A stretch of DNA of 11,838 bases from a candidate division SR1 bacterium. GTDB lineage: Bacteria > Patescibacteriota > Gracilibacteria > Absconditabacterales > Absconditicoccaceae. Numbering within the stretch: the stretch's first letter is position 1; every line of letters begins with the position of its first letter. The notes beneath the pieces are model-generated. The model made no database searches and was not told where the DNA came from. It saw only the letters and a list, made by a program, of their open reading frames with translations. This document shows, in pieces, positions 1 through 7,833 of this stretch. Made by a program: the position numbers and the translations under genes. The stretch spans positions 1-11,838 of the forward strand of contig SKIU01000058.1 of assembly GCA_007116275.1 (NCBI GenBank), given 5' to 3'.

Positions 1-31
1 ATAATAATCTTTAATTATTGTTGTAGTTCTA

Positions 32-1009
32 ATGCCAGAAGCTTTACAAAAACAACATGAAACACAGCTAGATGCTTTTAAAAATGAGTATATGGAGGCG
101 TTGTCCAAGCAATGGGCTGCTACTAAGCAGGAGCTTTCTGATTTACAAGAAAGTATTGTTTCTGATGATGATAATTCTATCTCTGAGAGTATTAAAGATT
201 CTGGTATGGTAGAAGAAACGCTTGGATTAATACCTAAATATTTTTTGGATGAGTATCTTTCTGGTTGATTTTGGGGATGACTTACTGGTCCACTTTTTCT
301 AAAAGGGATTTTTGATAAAGAAACCTTTCAAGAACTTAAGGGCCTGAGACAGGAAATGAGATCTTTGAAAGATAAAATAGGAACTGATAGTTTTGATGAT
401 GATTTATGAACTCTTAAAGGTAAGTACTTGGATGGATCTGATTTTGATTACTCAGATACTGTTGTGTATAATGATATTGTAGATATTTTAGGTAAAGATA
501 TTAAATATTTTTCTCAAATAGAGTCATCTCCTTATGAAAGTTCTCCAACATCAACTCTTTGTTCTGCTACTGTCCAAAAAAATGCTCAAAATATTTTTGG
601 TATTACCATCCCTTCCGGTAATGCTATAGATGCACAAAATCTTGATCTGGATACCACAAAAAAAGATGCAAATGGACGCACTATCCCTGTAGATACTCGT
701 GAGGCTTTTATTGGAAGTGCTGTATGATCAGATTCTTTTTTATTAATTCCTACACGCGCTACAATGGCGGATGTTTTTGTAGAATCATCGAATAAAAATG
801 GGCATAGATGTCTTGCATTTAAAAAACTGCCTACGAATGAATGGTACATATTGGATCCTTATAGATCTCCCGATACTAGGTCTGTGAAGCCTAAAAAATT
901 AGCTGATTATACTAAAAATAATAAGATTGTGAAAGTTAATTTTTATGATACAAATGTAGTTATTGCTTCTGATAGTTATGAAAATTCAAATGTTAGAATG
1001 GTTGCTTAA
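32..1009 (+). CDS. Hypothetical protein with N-terminal coiled coil and possible C-terminal Cys-His-Asp peptidase/amidase-like domain
   Basis: I do not recognise a named family. The 325-codon frame is continuous only if UGA is read as Gly (UGA at 266, 278, 407 and 725). Two TAA codons at 2-7 close the frame upstream, so the ATG at 32 is the only ATG start; no Shine-Dalgarno is visible. Residues about 5-45 are a Gln/Glu/Lys-rich helix likely to form a coiled coil, and a second charged helix lies near 100-120. The C-terminal half carries Cys177 (LCSATVQKNAQ), then FGITIPSGNA, His258 in GHRC and Asp275 in WYILDPY. The order Cys, GH, W-Y-x-L-D-P is reminiscent of papain-like folds (NlpC/P60, CHAP, transglutaminase-like), which suggests a peptidoglycan or protein hydrolase; this is inference. 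No signal peptide is evident. The TAA stop overlaps the lexA stop on the other strand. Confidence 0.75.
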
Positions 1010-1620
1010 AGACTCTTGATTACTCTTTTGACTGATCCTATGATCTTTGTTTGGTCGTATGGTTCTATATTTATATCATCAAAAAATCTATTGATGGATT
1101 CTAGCATAAGTTTTTCATCTTTTTTTATTATTCTCTTGAGTTTTGGTAGGTCGTTGTGCATGATGAAAACATATTCATTGATATCATAGTGATCTTGTTG
1201 TTTGATGAGGACTAAATCTCCGTCTTGTATTTTGGGTTCCATAGAGTTTCCTTTTGCTCTTACAAAGAAACACCCTCCGATGTTTTTTGTCCCTATTAGA
1301 GCCATAGTTACAGGCATTTTTTCTTGGGAGTATTCGTTAACTATAGCAGATCCTTTGTTTCCACATTGTGCAAATCAATATATCGGTAGATAAAATATGT
1401 CATTTTCTTCAGGTACTATTTCTTCCTTTATCAATCTATATCAATATCTATCTTTAATAAAGTATCATAGTTGTACCAGTTGATTGAGTTTGTTTAGTGT
1501 TGTTTGTGGGTGTTTGACTCCAATAGCTGCAGATATTTCCCTGAGAGTGAGTCATTCTTCTTGTGTGTTTTGTTTGAAGAATTCGATGAGTGCTTGTTGA
1601 ATAGAGTCTAATGATTTCAT
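1006..1620 (-). CDS. lexA: LexA-type SOS repressor (S24 self-cleaving)
   Basis: The 204-aa protein has the usual LexA length and architecture. Residues 1-62 form a winged helix-turn-helix (LTLREISAAIGVKHPQT, then LNKLNQLVQLGYFIKD). The C-terminal S24 peptidase domain follows: nucleophile Ser126 in GNSMEP, DGDLVLI, and general-base Lys162 in KLKRI, 36 residues later, close to the Ser-Lys spacing of E. coli LexA. The expected autocleavage site (Ala-Gly in most LexA) is best matched by Cys86-Gly87 in YGFAQCGNKG. Four UGA codons read as Gly, one in the YG before the cleavage loop. Divergence from recA across a palindrome-rich region supports an SOS repressor that cleaves itself when stimulated by the RecA filament. 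A non-LexA S24 repressor (phage cI-like) is the alternative, but the recA neighbour and length favour LexA. The start is the ATG at 1620; no Shine-Dalgarno is seen. Confidence 0.9.
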
Positions 1621-1668
1621 GGCTTGTTATTATAATTTTAAAGATTATTTATTTTGATTCTATCTAGA

Positions 1669-1696
1669 ATAGTAATTTTTTCTTTGACGATGTCAA
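1669..1696 (-). promoter_or_regulatory. Predicted lexA promoter
   Basis: On the minus strand a consensus -35 TTGACA (1696 down to 1691) is followed by a 16-bp spacer and a moderate -10 TACTAT (1674 down to 1669). This puts the transcript start near 1662, giving a leader of about 42 nt before the lexA ATG at 1620. The -35 box lies inside the palindrome TTTGAC-GAT-GTCAAA (1683-1697), so a repressor bound there would block RNA polymerase. This would fit autoregulation by LexA. Confidence 0.5.
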
Positions 1697-1774
1697 ATTG
1701 ATTTTGACAAAATCAATTATTTTTTTGACAAAATTTATATACCAGTCTTTGACTGGCAAAAAATCTCTTGACAA
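1683..1774. promoter_or_regulatory. Candidate LexA operator array (phased TTGAC repeats and palindromes)
   Basis: The lexA-recA intergenic region holds five direct TTGAC words starting at 1684, 1704, 1725, 1749 and 1768 (spacings 20, 21, 24, 19), close to two helical turns apart. Several sit in inverted repeats: TTTGAC-GAT-GTCAAA (1683-1697); a perfect 11+1+11 palindrome at 1696-1718 with core TTGATTTTGACAAAATCAA; TTTTG-A-CAAAA (1723-1733); CCAGTC-TTT-GACTGG (1742-1756); and TTG-A-CAA (1768-1774). The outermost elements coincide with the predicted -35 boxes of lexA and recA. LexA binding is inferred from position; the words match neither the E. coli box (CTG-N10-CAG) nor the Bacillus box. Confidence 0.55.
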
Positions 1775-1795
1775 CGTATTTGTGTTTCGTATATT
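1768..1795 (+). promoter_or_regulatory. Predicted recA promoter
   Basis: A consensus -35 TTGACA (1768-1773), a 16-bp spacer and -10 TATATT (1790-1795, one mismatch to TATAAT) predict a transcript start near 1802 and a leader of about 31 nt before recA. The -35 box is the last TTGAC repeat of the candidate operator array. The inverted word TTGTCA (1795-1800) closes the promoter on its downstream side. Confidence 0.6.
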
Positions 1796-1832
1796 TGTCA
1801 TTGTAACATTTTATAACTTTATGTGAATACAC

Positions 1833-2894
1833 ATGTCTACAAAAACACAGGTACTTGATGAAGCATTTAAGAGTATTGAAAAGCAATTTGGGAAATGAGC
1901 AGTGATGAAAATGTGAGATAATGCTAACGTTGGTATGGTTAATACATTTCATTCATGATCTTATGTTTTAGATCTTATTTTAGGGTGATGATACCCGGAA
2001 GGAAGAGTTATAGAAATTTATGGTCCTGAATCTTCTGGTAAAACCACTATTGCATTGCATGCTATAGCAGAGGTACAAAAAAGAGGAGAAACGGCTGCGT
2101 TCATTGATGCGGAACATGCTTTAGATCCTTCGTATGCTAAGAAGTTGTGAGTAGATACTAATGAATTATTGTTGTCACAACCAGATTTTGGTGAACAAGC
2201 ATTACAAATAGCAGAAGAATTAGCCAAAACTTGAGCAGTGAAGCTTATCGTTATTGATTCTGTATCTGCTTTAGTTCCTAGAGCTGAAGTTGAAGGTGAT
2301 ATGGGAGATAGTTATATGGGTTTGCAAGCGAGGATGATGTCTCAGTGATTGAGAAAACTTACATCTATTTTGGCTAAAACAGGTACTACGTGTATTTTTA
2401 TCAACCAAATTCGTATGAAAATAGGGGTTATGTTTGGTAATCCTGAAACTACTTCAGGAGGACAAGCTTTGAAGTTCTTTTCATCACAAAGGATTGAAAT
2501 AAGAAAATGAGAAAAAATTACTCTTGATAAAGAGCAGATAGGATACGTTGCAAAGGTTAAAACAGTGAAAAATAAAATATTTGCTCCTTTCAAAAAAGTT
2601 GAACTCCCTGTTCTATGGAATAAGTGATATGATGAATATGCTGATATTGTTGAATCAGCTAATGTACTTAATTTGGCTACAAGAGCTTGAGCTTTTTATA
2701 CTATATGAGATAAAAAGGTACAATGAAAAGATAAGTTTATTCAATTATTACAAGAAGATGATAAATTGAAGACTTCATTAGAAAAAGATATTCAAGCTAA
2801 GATAAAAGAGATGAGAACTTGAAAAAAAGTTTTAGATGATGAAGCATTAGATAGTCTTACTGATGATAAAAAAGACATTGAAGGAGATAAGTAA
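1833..2894 (+). CDS. recA: RecA recombinase
   Basis: The 353-aa protein has full RecA length. It forms the ATP-dependent filament on single-stranded DNA that performs strand exchange and triggers LexA self-cleavage. Visible hallmarks: N-terminal QFGKGAVMKMGD, Walker A GPESSGKT at residues 64-71, the DAEHALDP segment, Walker B LIVIDSVSAL, MGLQARMMSQGLRKL, the DNA-binding loop region RMKIGVMFGNPETT followed by SGGQALKF, and an acidic C-terminal tail. Fourteen in-frame UGA codons all fit Gly, two of them adjacent in ILGGGYPEGR. Under the standard code the gene would be shattered. An in-frame ATG 12 nt upstream (1821) would add MGIH; I prefer 1833, where MSTKTQ begins like other RecA proteins. 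No Shine-Dalgarno is present and the ATG follows ATACAC. The stop is TAA. Confidence 0.97.
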
Positions 2895-2935
2895 TTACAC
2901 AGATATCTTAATTTATGTTTTATATTGTTATATAT

Positions 2936-3166
2936 ATGAAAATGGAAGCAATTACATTGAATGGAGATTACAAGTCTTTGGGACTTTGGGTAAAAGATTT
3001 TACCAAAAAGGATGGTAGTCAGGGTCAGGCTATATCTGGAACTATTACTATTAGGCCTGATATGGTAGGAGATTTTTATGTCAGTATTTATAAAAATACT
3101 GAAAAATCTAAAGAAAACTCTCCTGATTACTCTTTAACTCTAACTCCTGTTCCAAAGAAAGAGTAA
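2936..3166 (+). CDS. Small hypothetical protein downstream of recA
   Basis: The 76-aa protein begins MKMEAITLNGDYKSLG and ends TLTPVPKKE. It has no UGA codon, no membrane segment and no Cys. Alternating hydrophobic stretches (GTITIRP, DFYVSIYK, YSLTLTP) suggest a small beta-rich fold. The phrase KSKENSPDYSLTLTP loosely recalls the PDY element of DUF736-like proteins, too weakly to assign. It starts 41 nt after recA and is followed by a strong terminator, so it probably shares the recA transcript and may be damage-inducible (inference). The frame also allows ATG at 2915 (83 aa) or 2942 (74 aa). I chose 2936 because the extra residues MFYIVIY look like translated AT-rich leader. Confidence 0.7.
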   Translation: MKMEAITLNGDYKSLGLWVKDFTKKDGSQGQAISGTITIRPDMVGDFYVSIYKNTEKSKENSPDYSLTLTPVPKKE

Positions 3167-3176
3167 TTCCTTTCAT

Positions 3177-3210
3177 AAAAAAAACTCCTCATTATAGAGG
3201 AGTTTTTTTT
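3177..3210. terminator. Bidirectional intrinsic terminator
   Basis: A 14-bp stem (eight A then CTCCTC, loop ATTATA, then GAGGAG and eight T) lies just after the TAA of the recA-side small gene. It is flanked by A and T runs, so it works in both directions: it ends the recA unit on the plus strand and the M23 peptidase gene on the minus strand, whose stop codon (3209-3211) touches the stem. Confidence 0.9.
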
Positions 3211-4786
3211 ATTGTATTGTATAAATTATTTTTTCTATAGTTTGATTATTTATACTTATTATTAGGGCACTTCTTCCAATACTTAATCCATTGACCTGTA
3301 TAATAGTTGGATTTGGTGATATGAGATTAATGTTGGTCATATTTGTTTTTATATTTGTTTGGGATGGTATTAGTTCAATCGTGAATGGTAGTACTCCTAT
3401 AAATTTACTTTCTGTTCACTTCTTGTAGAAGTTTATTTCTATCTCTTTTTTCGATCCTACTTGTAGTCTTGTATTATTCCCTGTGTGATTATTTATATAT
3501 AAATCATGTGTACTGAAGAAATGTTTAGTCTTATCATCGAAATTACTTGTATCTATAATAATTTTTTCACCTAGGTGATTGTCTTTTTCTGTTTCGATTT
3601 CTTCTGTGTTTTGGCTGTTAGATGTATCTTTTTTAATATTGCTATCAATAACTGGTTCTGGATTTGCTGTTGGATGAGTGTTTTCACTATCTTGAGTAGT
3701 TTCTATGGGATTCCGACTATTGTTTATATTTTCTTCACTTTCTTTGTCCTCTTTGCTCTCTTTTGGTGTTATGTCTGTTTTAGTTTCTGATGGTATATTG
3801 TCTATGTCTTCTTTACTATCTGGTTTTTTTATATCTTCTTGGTTGTCGTTTTCATCTATATCTTCTTCAGTAGATTCTTCATCAAGATCATTTTTCGGTT
3901 CAATATTATTTTCTGGAATAACATGTCAGAGACGATTTTGTTCAAATAATACTATAGGATCATAGTGATTGTTTAATAACTGTTCTCTACATAATCATTC
4001 TTGTATGATAGTCATATGTCATTTAGCTAAGTCTGGACATCCAAGGTATCCATACATTGGTCTTCATCTATTGTCTTTAGTAAGTTCAAAATGTACATGG
4101 AATCAGCCGAGAGCTCCAAATGTTGTTCATGAATTTCAAACTGTACCAATACGTGTACCCTGAGATATCATGTCTCATGCTTCTACCTCAATAATGTCCA
4201 TATGAGCATATACTGCATGTATATATTTTCATCTAAATAAGTATTTTACTTTTACTACATTTCCATAACCATTTTGTCGTCATGCATATGTTACTTGTCA
4301 ATTACCTATAGAATATAGTGGTGTACCGCGTGCAGTAGCAATATCTAATCATGCGTGAGCTCAAATTGTCTGGTCTCGTCATGCTTTATATGGTGCTGCT
4401 CGTAATACTGTATACAGCTGTCTATGTATAGTACTATTTTTGTATAATTCGTAATTAGCGTTTGTTATTTTTGGTAAATTTATTTTACAAGATGGATCCA
4501 TTTCATTCCGATACTCTGTTCTACATTCTATAGTTGATACTTCTTGTAGAGGATATATAAAGTTATCATTGCTTGGTAGTCATACTGTTCCTGCAAATAT
4601 TCGGCTCATGCATCACACTAGCAATACAAGCATTAATTCTCCTAGGTGAATTGTATTATGATGGCTGTGATGTGCTATATGAAAATGTTTATGATAATAT
4701 TTACATACATGGTGATCTAAGTGATCATGCAGTTTCTTCTGCTCTTTTTTATTGAGTTTTTTTGTTATTCTTTTTTGCTTCCTCAT
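3209..4786 (-). CDS. Membrane-anchored M23 family metallopeptidase with His-rich N-terminus
   Basis: 525 aa, with 17 in-frame UGA codons read as Gly. In order: a basic N-terminus (1-19); a His-rich stretch at 20-47 with 12 His; a hydrophobic segment about 48-67, likely a membrane anchor; and an M23 (lysostaphin-type) domain about 135-236. Zinc ligands fit His144 and Asp148 (AHAGLDIA, HxxxD) and His232 of HVHFE (HxH, 230-232); His195 in YAHMD fits the accessory catalytic His. An acidic Ser/Asn/Glu/Asp-rich linker (about 293-400) leads to a C-terminal region with beta-strand-like repeats (about 400-525), perhaps an Ig-like domain. The likely role is cleavage of peptidoglycan cross-links at the cell surface, or scaffolding of wall remodelling. 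Arg codons CGA/CGG at residues 62, 93, 129, 137, 170 and 358 may mean Trp (see findings). It is divergent from a glycosyltransferase gene, with its own promoter. Confidence 0.9.
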
Positions 4787-4821
4787 TTTATCTTATTTAA
4801 TTAAATAATCTTGCTCTCTCT

Positions 4822-4850
4822 ATTGTATTCAGAAAAGTGTTTTTTGTCAA
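4822..4850 (-). promoter_or_regulatory. Predicted promoter of the M23 peptidase gene
   Basis: On the minus strand, consensus -35 TTGACA (4850 down to 4845), a 17-bp spacer and -10 TACAAT (4827 down to 4822, one mismatch) predict a start near 4815 and a leader of about 29 nt. The -35 box lies inside TTTG-T-CAAA (4843-4851), the same short palindrome seen between lexA and recA. This is either a shared operator or simply the consensus -35 in an AT-rich setting. Confidence 0.6.
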
Positions 4851-4854
4851 ATTT

Positions 4855-4884
4855 TTGGCTATTTTTTATGTTTTGACTTATGAT
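4855..4884 (+). promoter_or_regulatory. Possible promoter of the glycosyltransferase-murD unit
   Basis: TTGGCT (4855-4860), an 18-bp spacer and TATGAT (4879-4884) form a plausible sigma-70-type promoter, with a leader of about 42 nt before the ATG at 4933. A competing reading is TTGACT (4873-4878), 16 bp, TATCCT (4895-4900). The 146-bp divergent gap holds nothing else that I can identify. Confidence 0.3.
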
Positions 4885-4932
4885 ACTTTTTCTGTATCCT
4901 GATTTTGCTATGTTTTGTCTTACTTTCGTTAT

Positions 4933-6066
4933 ATGTCTAATAAAAATATTCTTTTTATTCTTGATTATTATACTCCTCATAGATGATGAGCTGAGACAGT
5001 TTTTGAGAATATAACAAAAAAACTATCTCAAAGGTGATATACAATTACTGTACTTACATCACATTTTCTTCCTTCTTTACCTAAATATGAGAAAATGGAT
5101 GATATTAATATTTATAGAATAGGTTCTAGTAGACTTTTTTTTATTTTTGCTGCTATATTTTTGTGAATAAAATTATGTCGTGATAAAAATATTGACTTTA
5201 TACATACTAGTACTTATGGTGGTGCAATCCCTGCCTGGATTGTTGGTTTATTGTCTCGCAAAAAAGTTCTTCTTACTGTACATGAGGTTTTTTGATCTTT
5301 GTGGTCTGTATATAAAAAATGGCCTAAATCTCTGTTGTATAAATTGTTTGAGTGTCTTATTTTCTTTTTGCCATATAAGGCTTATCATGTTGTGTCTACC
5401 TATACGTTAAATAGTATTAGACTATTGTATGGTATTCCTGATACTAAAATTCGTTTGATATATAATGGTGTGGATGATCATTTTTGGTCTACGCAATCTC
5501 TTTCACAAAATATTATCAAACAATGGAGAAAAAAATATAGTCGATGAAATCGTTTTGTTTTATTATATTATGGACATAGCGGTAGATCAAAATGATTAGA
5601 TTATCTTATAGATGCTTTGCCTTCTATTTTTAAACATCATCCTAATATATTGTTTGTCTGTAATCTTATACATGCTAAGAGAGATAAAGAGACTAAAGCG
5701 TATATTCGTTCTTTGTGATATAATAAAAATATTCAGTTATTTAGTTGATTCTCTCTTGAATCGTTGCGTATATTGGTTGCTGCAAGTGATTGTATCGTAG
5801 CTCCATCATTATCAGAATGATTTGGCTCGGTACATGCTGAGGTTTCTGCTTTATGAAAGCCATTGATAACAACACGTGTTGCTTCAATACCTGAGGTTGT
5901 TCATGGATCAGTTCGTTTTGTTGAACCTCAGTCATCACAAGCTATTGTGTCTGCTGTTGGAGATGTTATCCATAAAGAGACTAGCTATATAGAAAAAAAA
6001 TCATTCCCTTGGAATAATACGATAGATGGAATTGAAGAATTATATGATGATTTTATGAAATGATAA
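4933..6066 (+). CDS. Glycosyltransferase family 4-like (GT-B) protein
   Basis: The 377-aa cytoplasmic or membrane-associated enzyme has the typical GT4 layout and presumably transfers a sugar from a nucleotide donor to an envelope glycan or lipid; the substrate cannot be told from sequence. The N-terminal acceptor half starts MSNKNILFILDYYTPHRGGA, with the glycine pair at 18-19 before AETV, and includes HTSTYGGAIPAWI. The donor half begins near residue 210 with YYGHSGRSKGLDYLIDA and has the nucleotide-sugar signature EGFGSVHAEVSALGKPLITT, with Glu295 and Glu303 forming the E-x7-E motif, followed by IPEVV. Twelve UGA codons read as Gly, including Gly296 of EGFG and the last residue before TAA. 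murD follows after 58 nt on the same strand, so both are likely one envelope unit. No Shine-Dalgarno precedes the ATG. Confidence 0.9.
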
Positions 6067-6124
6067 CTTGATAATATATTATATCTAAGTATTGTTTGTG
6101 TCTTTATATACTATTTGTTTGTGA

Positions 6125-7345
6125 ATGATAGTAGTCTATGGTAAATGAAAGGTATGAAAATGATTAGATCTATTGTTGACAGAAGTAGACATAGATCATG
6201 TGTTAATGGATGATGAAGATAGAGACGATCAGATTCTTGATGATGCAAAATATATTATTATGTCTCCATGAATTTCTCCTAAACACGATGTATATAAACA
6301 GTATGTTAAGAAAATACTTAGCGAGATGTCCTATCTTGGTCGTTTATTAAAAAAACTTTCATTACCTAAAATTACTTTTATTGGTATTACTTGAACTAAT
6401 GGAAAATCTACTACAGCCTGGATTATGTATCAGGCATTACAAAGAATTGTTCCTGATGATAATGTCTGGATTGCTGGTAATTTTGATATTCCACTTTCAG
6501 AAACGCTTGTATCTATTATGCAATCAAAATCTCATAAAGAACATTTTTGTGTTGTAGAGTGTTCTTCATTTATGCTCTATAATCTAGATACATTTATGTT
6601 TGATTATAGTATTTTTCTTAATATAGCTCGTGATCATCTTGATTGGCATGATAATATGACTGATTATTTTGCTGCAAAATCTCGTATTTGTGCACAGACT
6701 CATAAATCATTTGTTAGTCATACGATCAATCTTTTACTCCCTTCTGCATTAGAAAAAAAAGCCACTATTATTCCTCACCATATAGATATATCATATACTA
6801 AATTTGTTGGAAAGCATAATATGCAAAATATTGCTGCAGTTGCTAAATGTTTGGAAGTTCTAACTAAAGATAAAGATATCTTATTTGATCCAACTAAAAT
6901 ATTTGATAAACTGAAACCTTTGCCTCATCGTTTAGAACTTATTAGAGAAATAAATGGTGTCATGATTATTGATGATGGTATAAGTAGTTCTGCTCAATCT
7001 CTTTTAGCTGCTTTGCATGCAATGGAAAAATCGTGTATTGCTATAGTAGGTTGACATGATAAAGGTGATGACTATAGTGTTTTGTCTGTTGCTATTCGTC
7101 AAAAAGTATCGTGTTTGGTTTGCATTGGTGAACTCCAAAATACATTTGTTTCTATAGCAAAAGATGTTTGAATCCCCTATATAAGAAGTGATACTTTAGA
7201 ACATGCTGTTCAAACCGCTGTTGATTATGCACATCGTTTATCTGTTTCTACTGTTTTGTTTAGCCCAGGTGCTGCAAGTTTTGATATGTTTTCCAATGTG
7301 TATGATAGAGTACAGAAATTTAATATTATTGTGTCACAACTCTAG
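6125..7345 (+). CDS. murD: UDP-N-acetylmuramoylalanine--D-glutamate ligase (MurD), divergent
   Basis: The 406-aa Mur ligase would add D-Glu to UDP-MurNAc-L-Ala using ATP in the cytoplasm. Domain 1 (about 1-80) starts MIVVYGKGKVGKG and includes MSPGISP. The ATP loop is GTNGKST (90-96), with Gly90 encoded by UGA. Further Mur signatures: Glu145 in ECSSF, NIARDHLDWH around Asp170, Lys185 in FAAKSRI (the position of the carbamylated Lys), PHRLE, GGHDKGDDY (309-317) and SPGAASFDMF (380-389), the last typical of MurD. Seven UGA codons read as Gly. It is somewhat shorter than common MurD proteins. The segment after HRLE reads IIDDGISSSAQS where MurD usually has N-D-S-K-A-T, so substrate handling may differ; another Mur ligase is possible but less likely. 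The stop TAG overlaps the stop of nrdR on the opposite strand. Confidence 0.9.
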
Positions 7346-7779
7346 GTGTCGAGCAATTTTTGGAAATCTGATGGTGTTTCAAATGAGTTGTATACTGAAG
7401 CAAATCTAACATAAGCTACTAGATCAATATTCTTAATCGCATTCAGTACATCTGTTCCTATTTTTTTAGATGTTATTTCTTTGTTTTCTTGCGATCGCTT
7501 GGTTTCTAATATGCTTATCATATTATCTATTTCTTCACTAATATATTTTCTCTTCGCAAAGGATAGGAGGATAGCCTTTTTTAATTTCTGTCTATCGTAT
7601 ATTTCTTTAGTTCAGTCTTTTTTAATTACTGTTAGTTCTGTTATTTCTTTCTTCTCGAATGTTGTAAATCTATGTGAACAAAATTCACATTCTCTCCTAC
7701 GTCTAATTGCTTGTCAGTCGTCAATAGTTCTTGAGTCTATGACTTTAGTCTCCATGCTATTGCATTTGGGGCATCTCAT
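7342..7779 (-). CDS. nrdR: Transcriptional repressor NrdR
   Basis: The 145-aa protein matches NrdR over its whole length. An N-terminal zinc ribbon has Cys3, Cys6, Cys31 and Cys34 in MRCPKC and RRRRECEFC. An ATP-cone follows, with IKKDGTKEIYDRQKLKKAIL, EITSKKIGTDVLNAI and the closing VAYVRFASVYNSF. NrdR senses ATP/dATP and represses ribonucleotide reductase genes, which are not in this window. Two UGA codons read as Gly (Gly22 and the KDG of the ATP-cone). CGA at residue 95 sits in the variable TK-x-SQENKEI stretch. It lies 54 nt after a 727-aa orphan gene on the same strand and probably ends that transcript. It converges on murD, sharing CTAG. The ATG at 7779 follows ATACAAT, with no Shine-Dalgarno. 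Confidence 0.95.
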
Positions 7780-7833
7780 ATTGTATATATTTGGATTAAA
7801 AGCTTTTTGCTGCTAGTTTTTTGTTATTAGCTT

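Noticed and set aside
1..31. N-terminal extension of the first gene upstream of the ATG at 32
   Set aside because: Two in-frame TAA codons at 2-7 leave only a few codons without a usable start.
3575..4163. Plus-strand open frames with hydrophobic or Ser-rich translations
   Set aside because: They are shadows of the minus-strand M23 peptidase gene; the Ser/Phe-rich look comes from the complement of its Glu/Asp/Lys-rich linker.
4573..4755. Plus-strand 60-aa open frame upstream of the glycosyltransferase
   Set aside because: It is antisense to the start of the M23 peptidase gene, including the His-rich stretch, and has no family signature.
4843..4851. TTTGTCAAA as an additional LexA box in front of the M23 gene
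   Set aside because: It contains the consensus -35 TTGACA of a good promoter, which explains it without a repressor; only four pairs flank the centre.
7780..7795. NrdR box directly upstream of nrdR
   Set aside because: The AT-rich word there lacks the C...G flanks of the CwATATaTwG core and is not palindromic enough.
7203..7816. Plus-strand open frames over the murD end and nrdR
   Set aside because: They are out of frame with murD or antisense to nrdR, whose zinc ribbon and ATP-cone motifs fix the true frame.
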